Assembly: GCA_029379385.1 (NCBI GenBank)
Contig: CM055611.1
Location: forward strand, 20,902,062 to 20,966,061
DNA: 64,000 nucleotides
Direction: 5' to 3'
Source of the DNA: Quillaja saponaria
Taxonomy: Eukaryota; Streptophyta; Magnoliopsida; Fabales; Quillajaceae
Position 1 is the first letter of the stretch; the number at the start of each line of letters is the position of its first letter. This document shows, one piece after another, positions 46,638 through 59,100 of this stretch. Both the position numbers and the translations under genes were made by a program. Below the pieces are notes generated by a model. It ran no database searches. It saw only the letters and a program-made list of their open reading frames with translations, and was not told the origin of the DNA.

Positions 46638-49490
46638 TTAGCCTATAGGTTGGATGTCACAGTGTTCATGAAGTGGGAAAGGGGGATCAAAATAGGAACC
46701 ATTAAGAATGGCCCAAGTAATGTGCTTGTTTGCAACTTCTGTGGCATGGATTCCATCCCAGCTTACATAGTTCTGGGGGTCACCACAAGCTGTAGCTGTC
46801 AATGTGCTCCCATTTATCTCTTTGCTATTGCCACAGTACACTTTGGGGTTAAAGTTGTAGCTACCTCCTCCATATCCACAACATGCTTTGGTACCATATT
46901 GAAGCCCTGTTCCAATACACATGAAGATAGAACCAAACATAAAATTAAAACAATGTAAGTTGTAGCTACCTCCTCCATGTCTACAAACTCAATTCAAGCA
47001 GTTCATAAAAGTTAATCAAGCCAAGTCCAAAAGATATATATGTACCATGAGATGTGGGGTGCTGGAAGAGATCCAACAGAATAGAATGGGCGTCCACATA
47101 AATGACAGAAGCATCTGAAAGATCTTTACTAGTTTGGCTCAATGTCTGCTTCAATAAATTGTTATAGTCCACTACTGCATTGTTGTAAGATGTCATGCAT
47201 CCAAACTCATCAAGATCTGAGCTACTATGAGGAAGCTCTACTAAAAATGCAGGGTAGCAACCCACTGGTGCAAGATTAAGTACCATAAAAGTTCTCCCAC
47301 CTAGTCCATATAGCTCCTGAAATTTCAATAAAGCAAAAATAATTTGAGCATGCTATATGACCAAGGATTTTCATTTTTCACCTATGTTGTCATGAACTCC
47401 CTCCTTATGAGCAAGCATAGGCATTAATCATCGCAAAGAGGTTGTTTCTTTAATATAGTCTGACACAAAGCGAATTTGAACATTTGCTTTGATTCTCCAT
47501 TGTTTTATACTTTCATCATGATGGTAACTGACCTTTATGGTGCCTGCAATTTGGGAAACAACTTGAGGAAGATACTGCTTCACTCCACTTATACTACTGC
47601 CTGCTAAGTTGGAAGTGAAATCATTTTGTCCAATATAGAATGTGTAGAGGGATTTACTGAAAATATCTGGTGAAGGAAGCTTTGAGTCTGAGGAACAATT
47701 ACACAACATTTAATTCGGTGGTTAACTAAAAGATTCATTAAATGGAAACTAACAAGCAAATTGAAATGTTTAATCATGTTATATAAACCTTGCCCTTGAA
47801 GTTCATCAACTCTGGTCTTGAACTGCTTCATTTGGTTTAGCTGGATAGCAAGGGAAAATGGACTGATTCCAGTAACAAATAAGGAAGTGTTTGGTAGAAG
47901 CACAGTAGATGCCAATGTTGCATAGTTGGCACCATGTTTATAATCAGATCCAATTGATTGCAAATATGGGCTCAAAAATGGCAATCCTAGAGCTTGAGCT
48001 GCCAATTGCATTGGCATACAATTTAGGATCTAGACAAGGAACAAATAATAAACACTTACAAAATTATCATCCTAATAACTTATTCACATAGTCAAGGCCT
48101 CAAGTCCTCAACATAATTATTAGTTTCACTAAATATGTGATAAATTATAGTCTCATGAATAATTTCCAACAACCTGCAACATGAAATAAGGGAAAGACAA
48201 ATGGATGTAACAAAGCACCGATTTTATTAGTGAATGATCATCGTGGTATCTAAATTAACTTTCAACCTCTAGATATGGTTTTCTAGTGGTGCTATGAAAG
48301 ACACAAGTTATTCAATCATGCACTGCCAAAAATGTATAATAATAGAGAAAGAAACAAAGTGCTATATATCTCTGTGTCGGCAATACAAAGACAAAGAAAG
48401 TAAACCTCATACGACTAATTAGGACAAAGATGAAAAGTTTTCAGCGGCAACACCAGTTTCATACTTGATATATATAAAGAATTTGGACAAATCCAACTTT
48501 TTCCAGCTAAGTTTCTTGTTTTCTTATAGGAATGTAAGATATTGTAAGAAATTCCCTTTAGCCATTGAAAGTAGTTAGGGCCTTCCATATCTAGTATTAA
48601 GAAATATTTAACAAGATCTAGGTAGTGATCACAGCCTAGAAGGTATTAATTCATGGCCTTCAAAACAAAATATATATCATTTACTGACAAGGTTATGTAT
48701 AGGTATAACAATAATACCGGTCGTGTCCAATTTGATCTATTTAGAATTTGTCAAAATTTGATCCGAAATAAGTTCTTCATATGATTTTGATTCATCCATT
48801 GACTGATTCAAATCCTACTCTATCATATAACCTAACGGATCATGATTGAATCCAAATTAAATTTAATCTGCATATTTGAAATACTTCAGATGTATATTAA
48901 TTTGAACCAATTAGACCAAATATTTGATCTGTAAGACAACTCAAATTATCATCCTTAGTTATGCATGGCCTAAAGAATGCAGTAATTGTAGAATAGCTTT
49001 CCCTCAATAAGTAAACTGATGTACAACAAGTTCAATTTTTTAAACCCAGAATGATCAGTTACAGAGTAAAGGATTTGTATCTACTACTTTAAAATCAGGG
49101 GAACTCTGCTGGTTACTGAGAAAATGGAAATGCCAAAACAGAATTTGAGCCCAAAAAGACCAGATTGTAGGGAAACAAGCAATATATTATAAACAGAAGC
49201 TAAGAAGCCGAGAAAAAGATGATAAAGGTGAAAGCTTTACCCAAAAAATCAACAATGAGTCTTCCATCAGAAGCCCGGCCTACCGGTTTCTTGAAGTAGG
49301 TGACACCAAAGGGACTTGTCTGTGCAGGAAATGCAGCAAAGAACCCACCGGTATCTGTATTTGAATCACCAAAATTAAATATTGCCTCAAAGTCACATTT
49401 GGAATGAGTTAAACAGACCAACATTGGCATCAGCACCATGCCAATGACTAAAATTTCAGAGAAATAACTATTGGGTTGCCAGGGTTTCAT
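46638..49490 (-). CDS. GDSL esterase/lipase, secreted (At4g01130-like)
   Basis: Five minus-strand exons, 49490-49241, 47998-47789, 47687-47533, 47316-47046 and 46906-46638 (TAA), join in phase into 384 residues, typical for plant GDSL enzymes. An N-terminal hydrophobic segment (ILVIGMVLMPMLVCL) is a signal peptide. Block I reads FGDSNTDTGG with the catalytic Ser near residue 43; block III is YIGQNDFT; block V is SWDGIHATEVA, with Asp about 346 and His about 349 completing the triad. The enzyme should hydrolyse acyl esters, probably in the apoplast; its substrate cannot be read from sequence. The start is the ATG before KPWQPNSYF. The frame is intact. Intron 1 (about 1.24 kb) contains a GATCC/GATCTA-rich stretch that may be repeat-derived. 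Confidence 0.92.
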
Positions 49491-52400
49491 TTTCTTAATC
49501 ACTAGGAGTATACAGTATTATAGAAGCTTATGACACTACTACTATATATGGAATCCTTGTAGGTGAAGTCTATAAGGAGAATGATGGAAATGCTTTGTGT
49601 TATTACGTGGAGATGGCAGCAGATAAGTTAATTTGTTCATATACACCAGTAATGGCCAAAATGGCAGCTGGGGATTAGCCTTTTAGGCCTTTTGTGCATT
49701 ACTTTCATGCTATGTAAGGTTCTTGGTGAAGTAATGCTGAGTCAGCTTACCAATTTCTTCACACGTGGATGTTAAGACATTAATTCTTTCAAGTTTTAAC
49801 CATTTGTTAAAAAACTAAGAATTTTTTTAACAAGTTTCTTTAAATAAAAAGTTTGTAACATTTATTATGATAAGTAATTTTTAATACATAGCTATTTATA
49901 GAACATTTTAATTTTAAAAAATTATATTTATTATAATTTAACAATTATCATAAAGACACCTGTTAGAAAAACTCAAAAACTAATAAGCCTCAAATGTTGA
50001 GACAAATTGCTGAAATGAGAGTGGGTTGAAAATGGAGAATGATGCAAAGAGGCAACTTATTTTGAATTTGAACAACCATGTTCTTTTGCTTAATGGGTGT
50101 ATGAGGTTTTGGTCTTTTGAGTTTTGTGGTGGAAAAACCACTATGATACCATCTCATTTTGTCATTCTGCAACTTCAGGGTTTTGGATTCGTCTAGTATT
50201 CACTAAGGATGCATGGTGTAATTTTTAAAAAAAAAATTATTGACTTGTTTAGATCATTCGAGAATTAAAAAAATACCCTAAATATCATTACAAACCGAAT
50301 TAGAACAATCAATGATAATCTAAGAAATGATTGCTACTCTTTGCATAGCAACTAGCAAGGCCTTCTCTACATATTAATTATGGGATATCTTAATCTCGTA
50401 TAAATTTCAGTTTAGAAGAAGGAATTTCAATACAAAATTGTGGATCCACTCTTTCGCATTGTGACAGAAGCCCATATCCTTAATATAAATTGGTAATGGG
50501 AATCATTTTCATGGGCGTAAAATGAGGCCCAAAAGCCCAATTAATGTAGGCTTACCTGCCCATTTACAACCAGAAAAAAGAAAACATTCAGGGGCCCATG
50601 ATCATATTATCCAGCCCATGGGTCTCATGAATATTTCTCCAGCAATGAAAAAAAATCTCTTTGTGGGTCTAATCGGTGTGAACATGGCTTTGGAAATTTG
50701 GGTCAATATTTGAAGTTTTCAACGAAAACGGCGGGTAGGGACATGTTCGTCAATTTGGTATGATTTAGCGAAATCAGATTCGATCTCAATCTCAAAATTT
50801 CTTGAGGTCCACGTCAAACAGGGCCCCACGTAGGTTGCGTAGTGTAACATGTGCACTCAGTACACGTCATATTGCCACCGCGAAATGCGTACAGCCGTTG
50901 ATGCGCCAGCGAATCTATTGTCAATATCTACATCTGACGTGGCCTCATGACACTTGCGTCACATGCCCACTAGGCCCCGTCACATGCGCGCTTTATTTGA
51001 AGCGCTTCCAGCCTTTAATTTGATAACGGGTTTCCAATTTTGGAGCTTTACTTGACGCAATTTTTTTAGGCATTCGGTTTAATATAATAAGCATTAAAAG
51101 TAATGTTTTCAAAATCGAAGCCCAAAAAAATGACCATTTCTTAAGTATGTGATTCAAGATGATGGAATTGATAACATTATAAATATATTTATAATTATTA
51201 TATTAATAATATATTGATATTACATGTTAAGTATTTAGAAAAATAAAAATTATATTTTTAATTTGTTTAATATAATCACATTTAAAAAATATTTTAAATT
51301 AATTAATGTGTTATATATTTTAAAACTTTTATTTAAATTTAAATGTATAGTAATATGACCCATAAAAATATTGAAAACTCAATATAATATTAATTCTTAG
51401 CTTGTAATAAAATAAAATAAAAATAAAAAGAGCCATTTAAAATAATAGAATTGATCATAAATAATTCAGTTTTGTCAATATTTTTCGATTTGTCTAATTT
51501 TTATTGACTTTTATACAATTCAAACAGTTCTATGATTTAAATTGGTTCAACTTGTTAATTAGATAACAGTCTAATCATATAAGTCTGTCTTATTTTTAAA
51601 ATACTAATTAAATGAATCAAAAAAAAAATTGACTAGAAAATAATATAAATCTGTAACTTCTGCATAAGTACTTAAATACTAATTTTTAGATTCAATCAAA
51701 AAATAAAAACTAATTTTTAGTTATGTAATTAGCATATTTGTATATGATTAGTATTGGTTTAATTAAGACAATTGAAAATAATAATAATTAATTAATTAAT
51801 TTAAAGAATTGTCAGAATATTGTTCACTCTATTTTCGAAGAATGAGTTATAAAATACTTTATACCAAATTTATTCTTTCAAATTCATGCTCAAGTGAAGA
51901 TGCAGTCATAATTTAACCAGCAGAAACAAAGATATTGGTGTTGGGATATCTCAAATTTAAATCTCATGCTATCAACATATGTATAATTAATTTTAATTAT
52001 GAGGTCACTATAAGATATTAACAAACTATATACATTATTAATTATGGGCACTATTTGAATTCAGATGGAAATTTAGATGAAATGCAATTTTTTATTATTT
52101 AAATACCTTATCCAAATGAAATTCTTTATTTAAAATAATTATCCAATAACATTTACTTTTAATTTATCACATCCTTCCGTCTTTTCATTAGAAAGGGTTA
52201 GTCTAATGTATGGATTACGAACTACGAACGGAAGATTAAACATAAAAGTAGATTCTAAATTCAAGTTGGAGCCCACTCGTTACGTGATTCACATAAAATG
52301 TTAATTATCTTTTAACATATTTTGACATAATTTAAGTTAATTTATAGTAATAAAAATTAATTTCAAATATATACTAAAGTTGTCTTTTGCTAATTCATTT

Positions 52401-52680
52401 TGACAAAAAATAAAAATATAGAAATAAAAATATTAAATAAGTTAAGCATATGATTTATAAATTATTTTTAATAATACAAATCTATTTATTCTCGGGATAC
52501 GGATCGCGAACTCAAGCATTGTTTGAACGATTTGGATAAATTTATCGTTGAATAAACCGATTAAAAAACTAGTAATGTAAGGGTACGTAAGTTTATAAGT
52601 TGTCGTGTTTTATAAAATTGTTATAAAATATAAAATATAGAAGTTCATAAACAGCTGTTACCATTTCAAAGAAAAATAGG
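49491..52680. other. Intergenic region upstream of the GBF gene
   Basis: Mostly AT-rich. A contrasting GC- and CpG-rich patch at about 50790-51050 contains CCACGTC, CCACGTAGG, ACACGTCAT and TGACGTGG but no convincing gene. The rest (51060-52600) is very AT-rich and shows nothing recognisable. Confidence 0.5.
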
Positions 52681-52694
52681 AAGACCACATGGAC

Positions 52695-54075
52695 ACCTCC
52701 CACGTGGACTTTAATGTGACGACACGTGGGCCATTTGAACATGTCTAGAAAGTCTAAGGGAGACGTGATACCTAAGCTGGCTACGCAAACTTTGTTTGCT
52801 TGTGGGCCCCACGGTGGACACGTCACTGTCACGACCACATTCGCCGACATACGCTAAAGGTTGTGGGGACCATTTCCAAGTACATGATTTTAGATGCATG
52901 CCTCGTTGGCGGAAAGACACTCTTATTGCTAGACTAGATCCGTGGATGCATTTTTATCCGTAAGATTAAAATTAAAATGAACGATCGATGGTGTTTACGT
53001 CAGAAAGGGGGCCCATTTCGACGTCAATGCCGTTTAAAAAAAATATTTATTATTGGGTTTGAGGTGAAGATGATTTTAATGCCTACACGTGGACAGACTC
53101 GAGGTGATGTGGAAAAGAAGCGGAGATTCAACATCGGAATAGACGGTTGGGATTGAAGCTTCGATGATATTCGAGTCAAAACAAGGTGCGTCACACAATG
53201 GAGTGCTCTCATAGGAAAGAGATAGATGGAGCCTCTCTAGATTACCCAAATTGCCCCTCCAATTTATCCTGTTATTTTTTATTTATTATATATTTAATAT
53301 AATAAATAAAATTATGAATAAAAATGACAATTTAATTCATGTACCTAAGAACGATTAAGTGCACATCGAGCCATCTTTATTAGATAAAATAAATAAATTC
53401 CTACCTCATATCCATATATTAAAAGAAAAAAACTTGTACGGGCCATATCATACAATGTTGCACTTAAAAATGGAAAAGAAAAGAAAACTGGCCAATTGTC
53501 CATCATGGTGCAGAAAAATATTTGGATTTTGGACAGATTGGCAGATCATATAAGAATAAAAAATGAAAAAACTTTTTACCAGAAAAGAACCAAAATAAAA
53601 GGAAAAACTGCCTACAAAAATAATATTATTACTATTAAATTAAACCGAAGAGTAAAAATCCAAAATATCAGAAACAAGTGTAGCTGTAGAAGATTTTCAG
53701 CAAAAAAAAAAAAAGTGTAGCTGAAAAAGACTTCCATTTAGGTCGTCAATGACTGGCCAGTGGTGGATTCCAAAGGATCTATTCATTATAGTTAATGATT
53801 TGATAAAATATTATAATTAATTTTTTAATTTCCTCTTATTAATTAAATCACAAAGACCACGTAAGCCACATGATGGGGTGGGATAGGTTGGACCTTAAAC
53901 TCCTGACGCGTAGATCAATTCATTTCTCAACACGTGTACGGATTGATGACGTTGGAATAAATAAATGGTCAGCGAGATTATCAAATGGGCCAGCTCAACA
54001 ACCACCATAGCCTACCGTATATACGGTGTACAAATACGAATTTATAAATATACGACACGTGTATGATGACGTGGT
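52695..54075 (+). promoter_or_regulatory. G-box-rich promoter of the GBF bZIP gene
   Basis: Five perfect CACGTG hexamers occur at 52701, 52723, 53086, 53931 and 54056, with further ACGT-core elements (GACGTG near 52762, CACGTC near 52819, TGACGTGG at 54067-54074). TTTATAAATA at 54041-54050 is a candidate TATA box. A 14-bp perfect palindrome, ACCGTATATACGGT, lies at 54014-54027. G-boxes are the binding site of GBF proteins, so feedback on its own promoter is possible. Confidence 0.6.
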
Positions 54076-54089
54076 CATCTCCTTGGCGC

Positions 54090-54336
54090 TCCTCACCCTT
54101 CTTCACCACCACCCCCTTCCTCTTTCTCTTTCTTCTCAGTCGGAAAGCAAAAAGCTTTCTTCCCCCGTTTTTTTAGAGAGAGAAAAGAAAATGCAGAGGT
54201 CTATAGCCTTGGATTCGGAAATTGCAGAAAGTTGAAGCTAATGAATTTTTCTTTTCTTTTTTTTGAGTAAATTTTTGAATTTTTTTTTCGTGATTCTGTA
54301 ACGAGAGGAGTTGAAGATTTGGGGCAAAGGTTTCAG
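54090..54336 (+). other. 5' leader exon of the GBF gene
   Basis: A pyrimidine-rich leader (CTTCTTCACCACCACCCCC onwards) ends at a good donor, TTTCAG/GTATGTG, at 54336/54337. The next leader exon probably starts near 56096 after TTAATGCAG and contains the start codon at 56176. The leader contains a 14-codon upstream frame (54191-54235, starting MQRSIALDS) that could affect translation. Confidence 0.5.
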
Positions 54337-56175
54337 GTATGTGTAATTTCAGACTTGATTTGATGGTTTTTTGGAGATAGTATGGAAGTTTTTTTGTTTG
54401 TGAATCTTTCTGGGTTGGTTTGGCGTTTGAGAAAGGGATGAGAGTTAGGGAAAAGGGGTTAGTGCCCTTGATCTAAGGGGCTTTTTGCTTTGATAAAATG
54501 TATGAAAAATTAACGAAATCTGAATTTATGGATATTTTGAAGTTTTATGTTTCAGTGAGAGTGAGAAACGAGAAACAAGTCTTGTCCTAGAGGAAGAGGG
54601 AACTTGTTTTGTTCAGTTAGGATTTTCATTCTGCTGAAACAAATAACGGAAATATAATTGTAACATTTCTGTTTCTTTTCCTGGCTCGTTATATTCTCAG
54701 CATCCAACAGATGATTAGAGTTTGGAGTCATTTAGATCTTTCGCTTTTGTTGCAGACTTCCAAGTTCTGTACTTTTTTGTGTTTTGATTTGCTTGGTGCA
54801 GTTTCTCCATTTCATTTTGGATTTACGGTTGGCTTACAATTCCAGTAGCCGAGAGAGCCTGAAAGAGAAAAACTTGGATTAGAGGATTACTATTACTAAA
54901 ATCAAAAAAATCAAAGTTAGTGACGGTTTGAATAGGAATTGAGATGTTTTCAAAAAGCTCTTATTTTGTTTTTCTCGTTTTACCCACGCCAAAAGTTGAA
55001 AAGGTATACTAGAGGGTATGTTTGTCATTTAGCACCCTATTTATCTATACTTCAGCAAGTTGTCCTTCTCCGTTTCTTAGTTTTGTGGGTGAGGAAAGAC
55101 TTAACTGACCCTTTACCGTCTACCCTTATCTCGGGCTTTTATATATTTTATCTCCTTTTTTGTTTATGGTACTTTCGGTTTATTATCCATTTTTTTTCAG
55201 GCTTTGAAAAGGTAGCTTGGATCAATTATTTATCTTGTTTAACTGCTACTCTAGTCCTGATGCAAGCACATATTTTTATGAATCATGAACTCCTGATTTC
55301 CTGTGCTTATCTGGTCTTGGCATGCTGCTGAATCTTACATTTTACAAAAAAACCTTCTGATTATATTAAATAATCAAAGAATTCTTTCATTTTCATTGAG
55401 GCATGCTTGGTCTGTTGTCTTTCCACCAAAGAGTAACTGAAGTTATTTAGAATGCTTAATCTTCTTTTTGGAAGTTGAGTCTTGCTGCTTTATCTATCTA
55501 TTTATGTTTTGTTATATTTCTAAATACGAGGCTAACTTCTTTCAGATGTATTACATCATTATTATCTGGTAAAGGGGTCTTAAGGATTGTCAACATACAA
55601 TTAAAAGATATGTTGAATCTCTTGTGGGAAGTGTACTTTATCTTAAGATGTGAGTGGCTCTATAGTATGATTTTTAATCAAGATAATTGCATCTTTTTAT
55701 TCAACCAGCTCCTTGGTACTATGAAAGGTTGAGCTAAAATCATTCTAAAGTTTATGTTGTGCATTGCTAAGCTGCTCGTAATAAACTGAACCAAATTTTT
55801 AGATGCCGCGGTGTAGTGGATCTTAATACATATCTCACTTTAGTAGTTTGCCCCATGGTTTCCTTTAGTGTGATACTGTTTTCCACCTCTGCTTGTAACA
55901 TCTTTTTATGCAAAGTGATGGGGCGTTTATAAGCTATTCCTCAATGAGAATTCTATTATTTTTTTGACATCTGATACATGCATGTGATGATTTATGGGAA
56001 TGTCTAGACTATGTCTAATTTCTTTGTGTTTATATATAAATGTCAGTATTATATTTGCCTGATGATGATATTAGAGATGACTTCTGTTAATGCAGTTAAT
56101 TGGCTTTTGAGGGAGTCACACACAACCTTTTAACATATTTGAACACACTCGGAATTTCCTTTTTGGTGCTTGCTC

Positions 56176-59100
56176 ATGGGAATCAATGAGGAGGAGAAAT
56201 CTGCAAAAGCTGAAAAATCATCTTCACCTATAGCAACGGTAAGCTGGGATTAGTGAGAACTAATATGTTTGTTTTTGAAAATGGACTATTGAAGTCTTGG
56301 ATAGAAAGCTTCAATCTTTCATGTTTTTATATCTCATAATTCTCAGAAAGGAGGTAGGTTTGGCAAGTTATATGTTTATTACTATTTTCCATTAAGTTAA
56401 TCTATTAACTTTATGAAAAAATTTCTGGCTGAACATTAGTTGATTTTTTGGTCTTGATAGGATCAACCGAATCAGAACAACCAGGCCGTCCATGTCTATC
56501 CAGATTGGGCAGCTATGCAGGTTATCCATTTTATGCCTTGGTATTCTTTGTTTAATTAATTGGATTTTTTATTCTTGTATTTCTTTGGTCAATAGATCTA
56601 TGCTTAAATTTTCTGCTCTGAGGTAGTTTAGTTTACCTCGTTGAAACTGCCCTGGCGGATTCTTATGTAAGATGTACAAACTGATTCTCACGATTATCAT
56701 GACTGTTGAGCATGCTTGGTTTTTTGAGAGTAGTAGCAACCACAATGACTAGGCATAATGTTCAGTACTTGTTTAAAGGTTCCAGTTCGCCAATTTATCC
56801 CCTAATAGCAACTTTACTCCCATTTGAAATATTAATCCTTGTCACTAAGATTGGACATGAAGGCTCTTTATATAGTTCAAGTTCTTGACACTATAACCTT
56901 ATACAACTTGTGGCTGCTAAATGCATTTTTTCTGTTTGGAAATATCAGGAATTGTATTGCTGTGCTCAATTAAATTGAATCTTTAATGTTCTGACTGCTT
57001 TAGTACTCACCATATCATATCCTGCTTCTATTAGTCAGTAATGTTTGCTATCTATAGAAGTATGAATATTTGGAAATGATATAGTATATGGCCCCTAATT
57101 TGCTTAAGCTCGGAAAAAAATTTGATTACTGTATTGATAGGAGTTTAAACAATCAATTTCTGCAATTTTTTTCTGGGAGAGAGGCTGACTAGAAGAATCT
57201 GATGTGAATAAATATGGAATATATTAAGAATTTAAATGCTTAACTTCAGTTTTTGTGATAGATGGGGAAGGCCAAATGGTTACATGGTGGCTTCTAGAGT
57301 TGACCCACTGGGTCCATCTAACTAGAAATTGTTGGTTATGTGAAAGCTTTCTTTTGTAATTCTCTAGAAACTTCTAATTGTATCTTTAATACTTTTAGGC
57401 ATATTATGGGCCAAGAGTTGCCCTACCACCATATTACAACTCAGCTGTGGCATCTGGTCATGCTCCTCACCCCTACATGTGGGGACCACCACAGGTTGTG
57501 CCAAAAGCATAATCTTCTTCTGTTACAGATCTCTAGTTGTCATGCTTTTGCTCGGATAATTTGATAACTTTTTGTTCTTCCAGCCTATGATGCCACCCTA
57601 TGGAGCGCCTTATGCGGCAATCTATTCACACGGAGGTGTTTATACACACCCTGGAAATCCTCTTGTAAGTGTACATTCTTGTGATTTCTCCTCGAGGCTG
57701 ATGTCTAGATATTTGGAAACTATTTTGCAGCATCTGTGCTCATATTTAGTATATGTATTACATAAGCTTATCTTCATGGACTGTTATAGCCTAAAGTGCC
57801 TTATCATGTGATAATTCTAATTCATGTGATTGCCTTCTTAGTTGTCCATCCTATCTATGTTGTATTGGGTGACATGTGACTGGGACACTGCAGAATTGCT
57901 GTTAACTGTCCTATAGAAGATTTTGTTTAGTCTATGATGCAGATGTAGTGCATTAAAAAGCCTTACACCTTTGATATTAAGATTTTTCCATTTACTAATA
58001 ATTTATTTTTGCAAAATGTAGGGGGCTTACTCACATGCCCAAGCAGTTTCATCTTCCCCAGTGGTAAGTGAATCATTGATTCCTTTTGGAGGTTTCAGTT
58101 ATTCCTTTGAGCACTTCTGTATGTACTGTTGCTGCATATTGAAAGTGTGAAAATAACATGAAGCTTTCCACCTTACCAATCTGAGCCTATGGTATTATAC
58201 TGCAGGCTGCAACTCCATTAAGTTTTGAAACACCTACAAAATCATCTGGAAATACAGATCATGGTTTATTGAAGAAGTTGAAAGGGTTTGATGGGCTTGC
58301 AATGTCAATAGGCAATGGTAATAGTGAGAGTGCCGAGGGTGGAGCTGACAATAGGCCGTCAGAGAGGTTTATTGACTACTCTCTTTCTATTCTATACTAA
58401 ACATGCCAATATTTGCGACTGTGCGTGTGTATATATTTTTCAGTTGAAAATATGGACATCTGATTCCCCTGTCCCTTAATCTGGAATATCTTTTCATGTG
58501 AGTTCGTTAATCATATATTCTTGTGGCTAACTTAATAATTTATGACAATTTGTCAGTGAGGACACTGAAGGGTCAAGTGATGGAAGTGATGGAAGTTATG
58601 GGAATACTGCTGGGGTGAGGACTTATTTTCCTGCTATATAGGCATTTGTTTGCTTGATGTTCTTGCTCTTGTCGTTTGTACTCTTTATTTTTCCTTTAAA
58701 ATAATAGACAAATTGAAAACTTAATTATGATATTATTATGATATTTTGCCATTTATGCTCAGGCTAAACAAACAAGAAGGAAAAGAAGCCATGAGGGAAC
58801 ACCAACCATTGGTATGACTCTGTTCTTCACCAAGTGTCACATCTTGATGAACAATAGAGTTGTCCTGGAATCACAGTTTACTCTAGTTTTTCAGCACTGT
58901 ACACTTGGTGTGAACATTAAACAAGACTATCAATTAGAGTCCTAAGAGATTGTAGAGGTTTTCCAATTTAATGTTTTCCGTTTTTCTAAATAGGACATAG
59001 TGGAAGGCGTGGTCTTGTAGCTCCTTGTCACAAAAATGACATTTTGAGTAACCCATATGATGGATATTTGATAAAATGTTATTTAGATCAAGAGTCTTGT

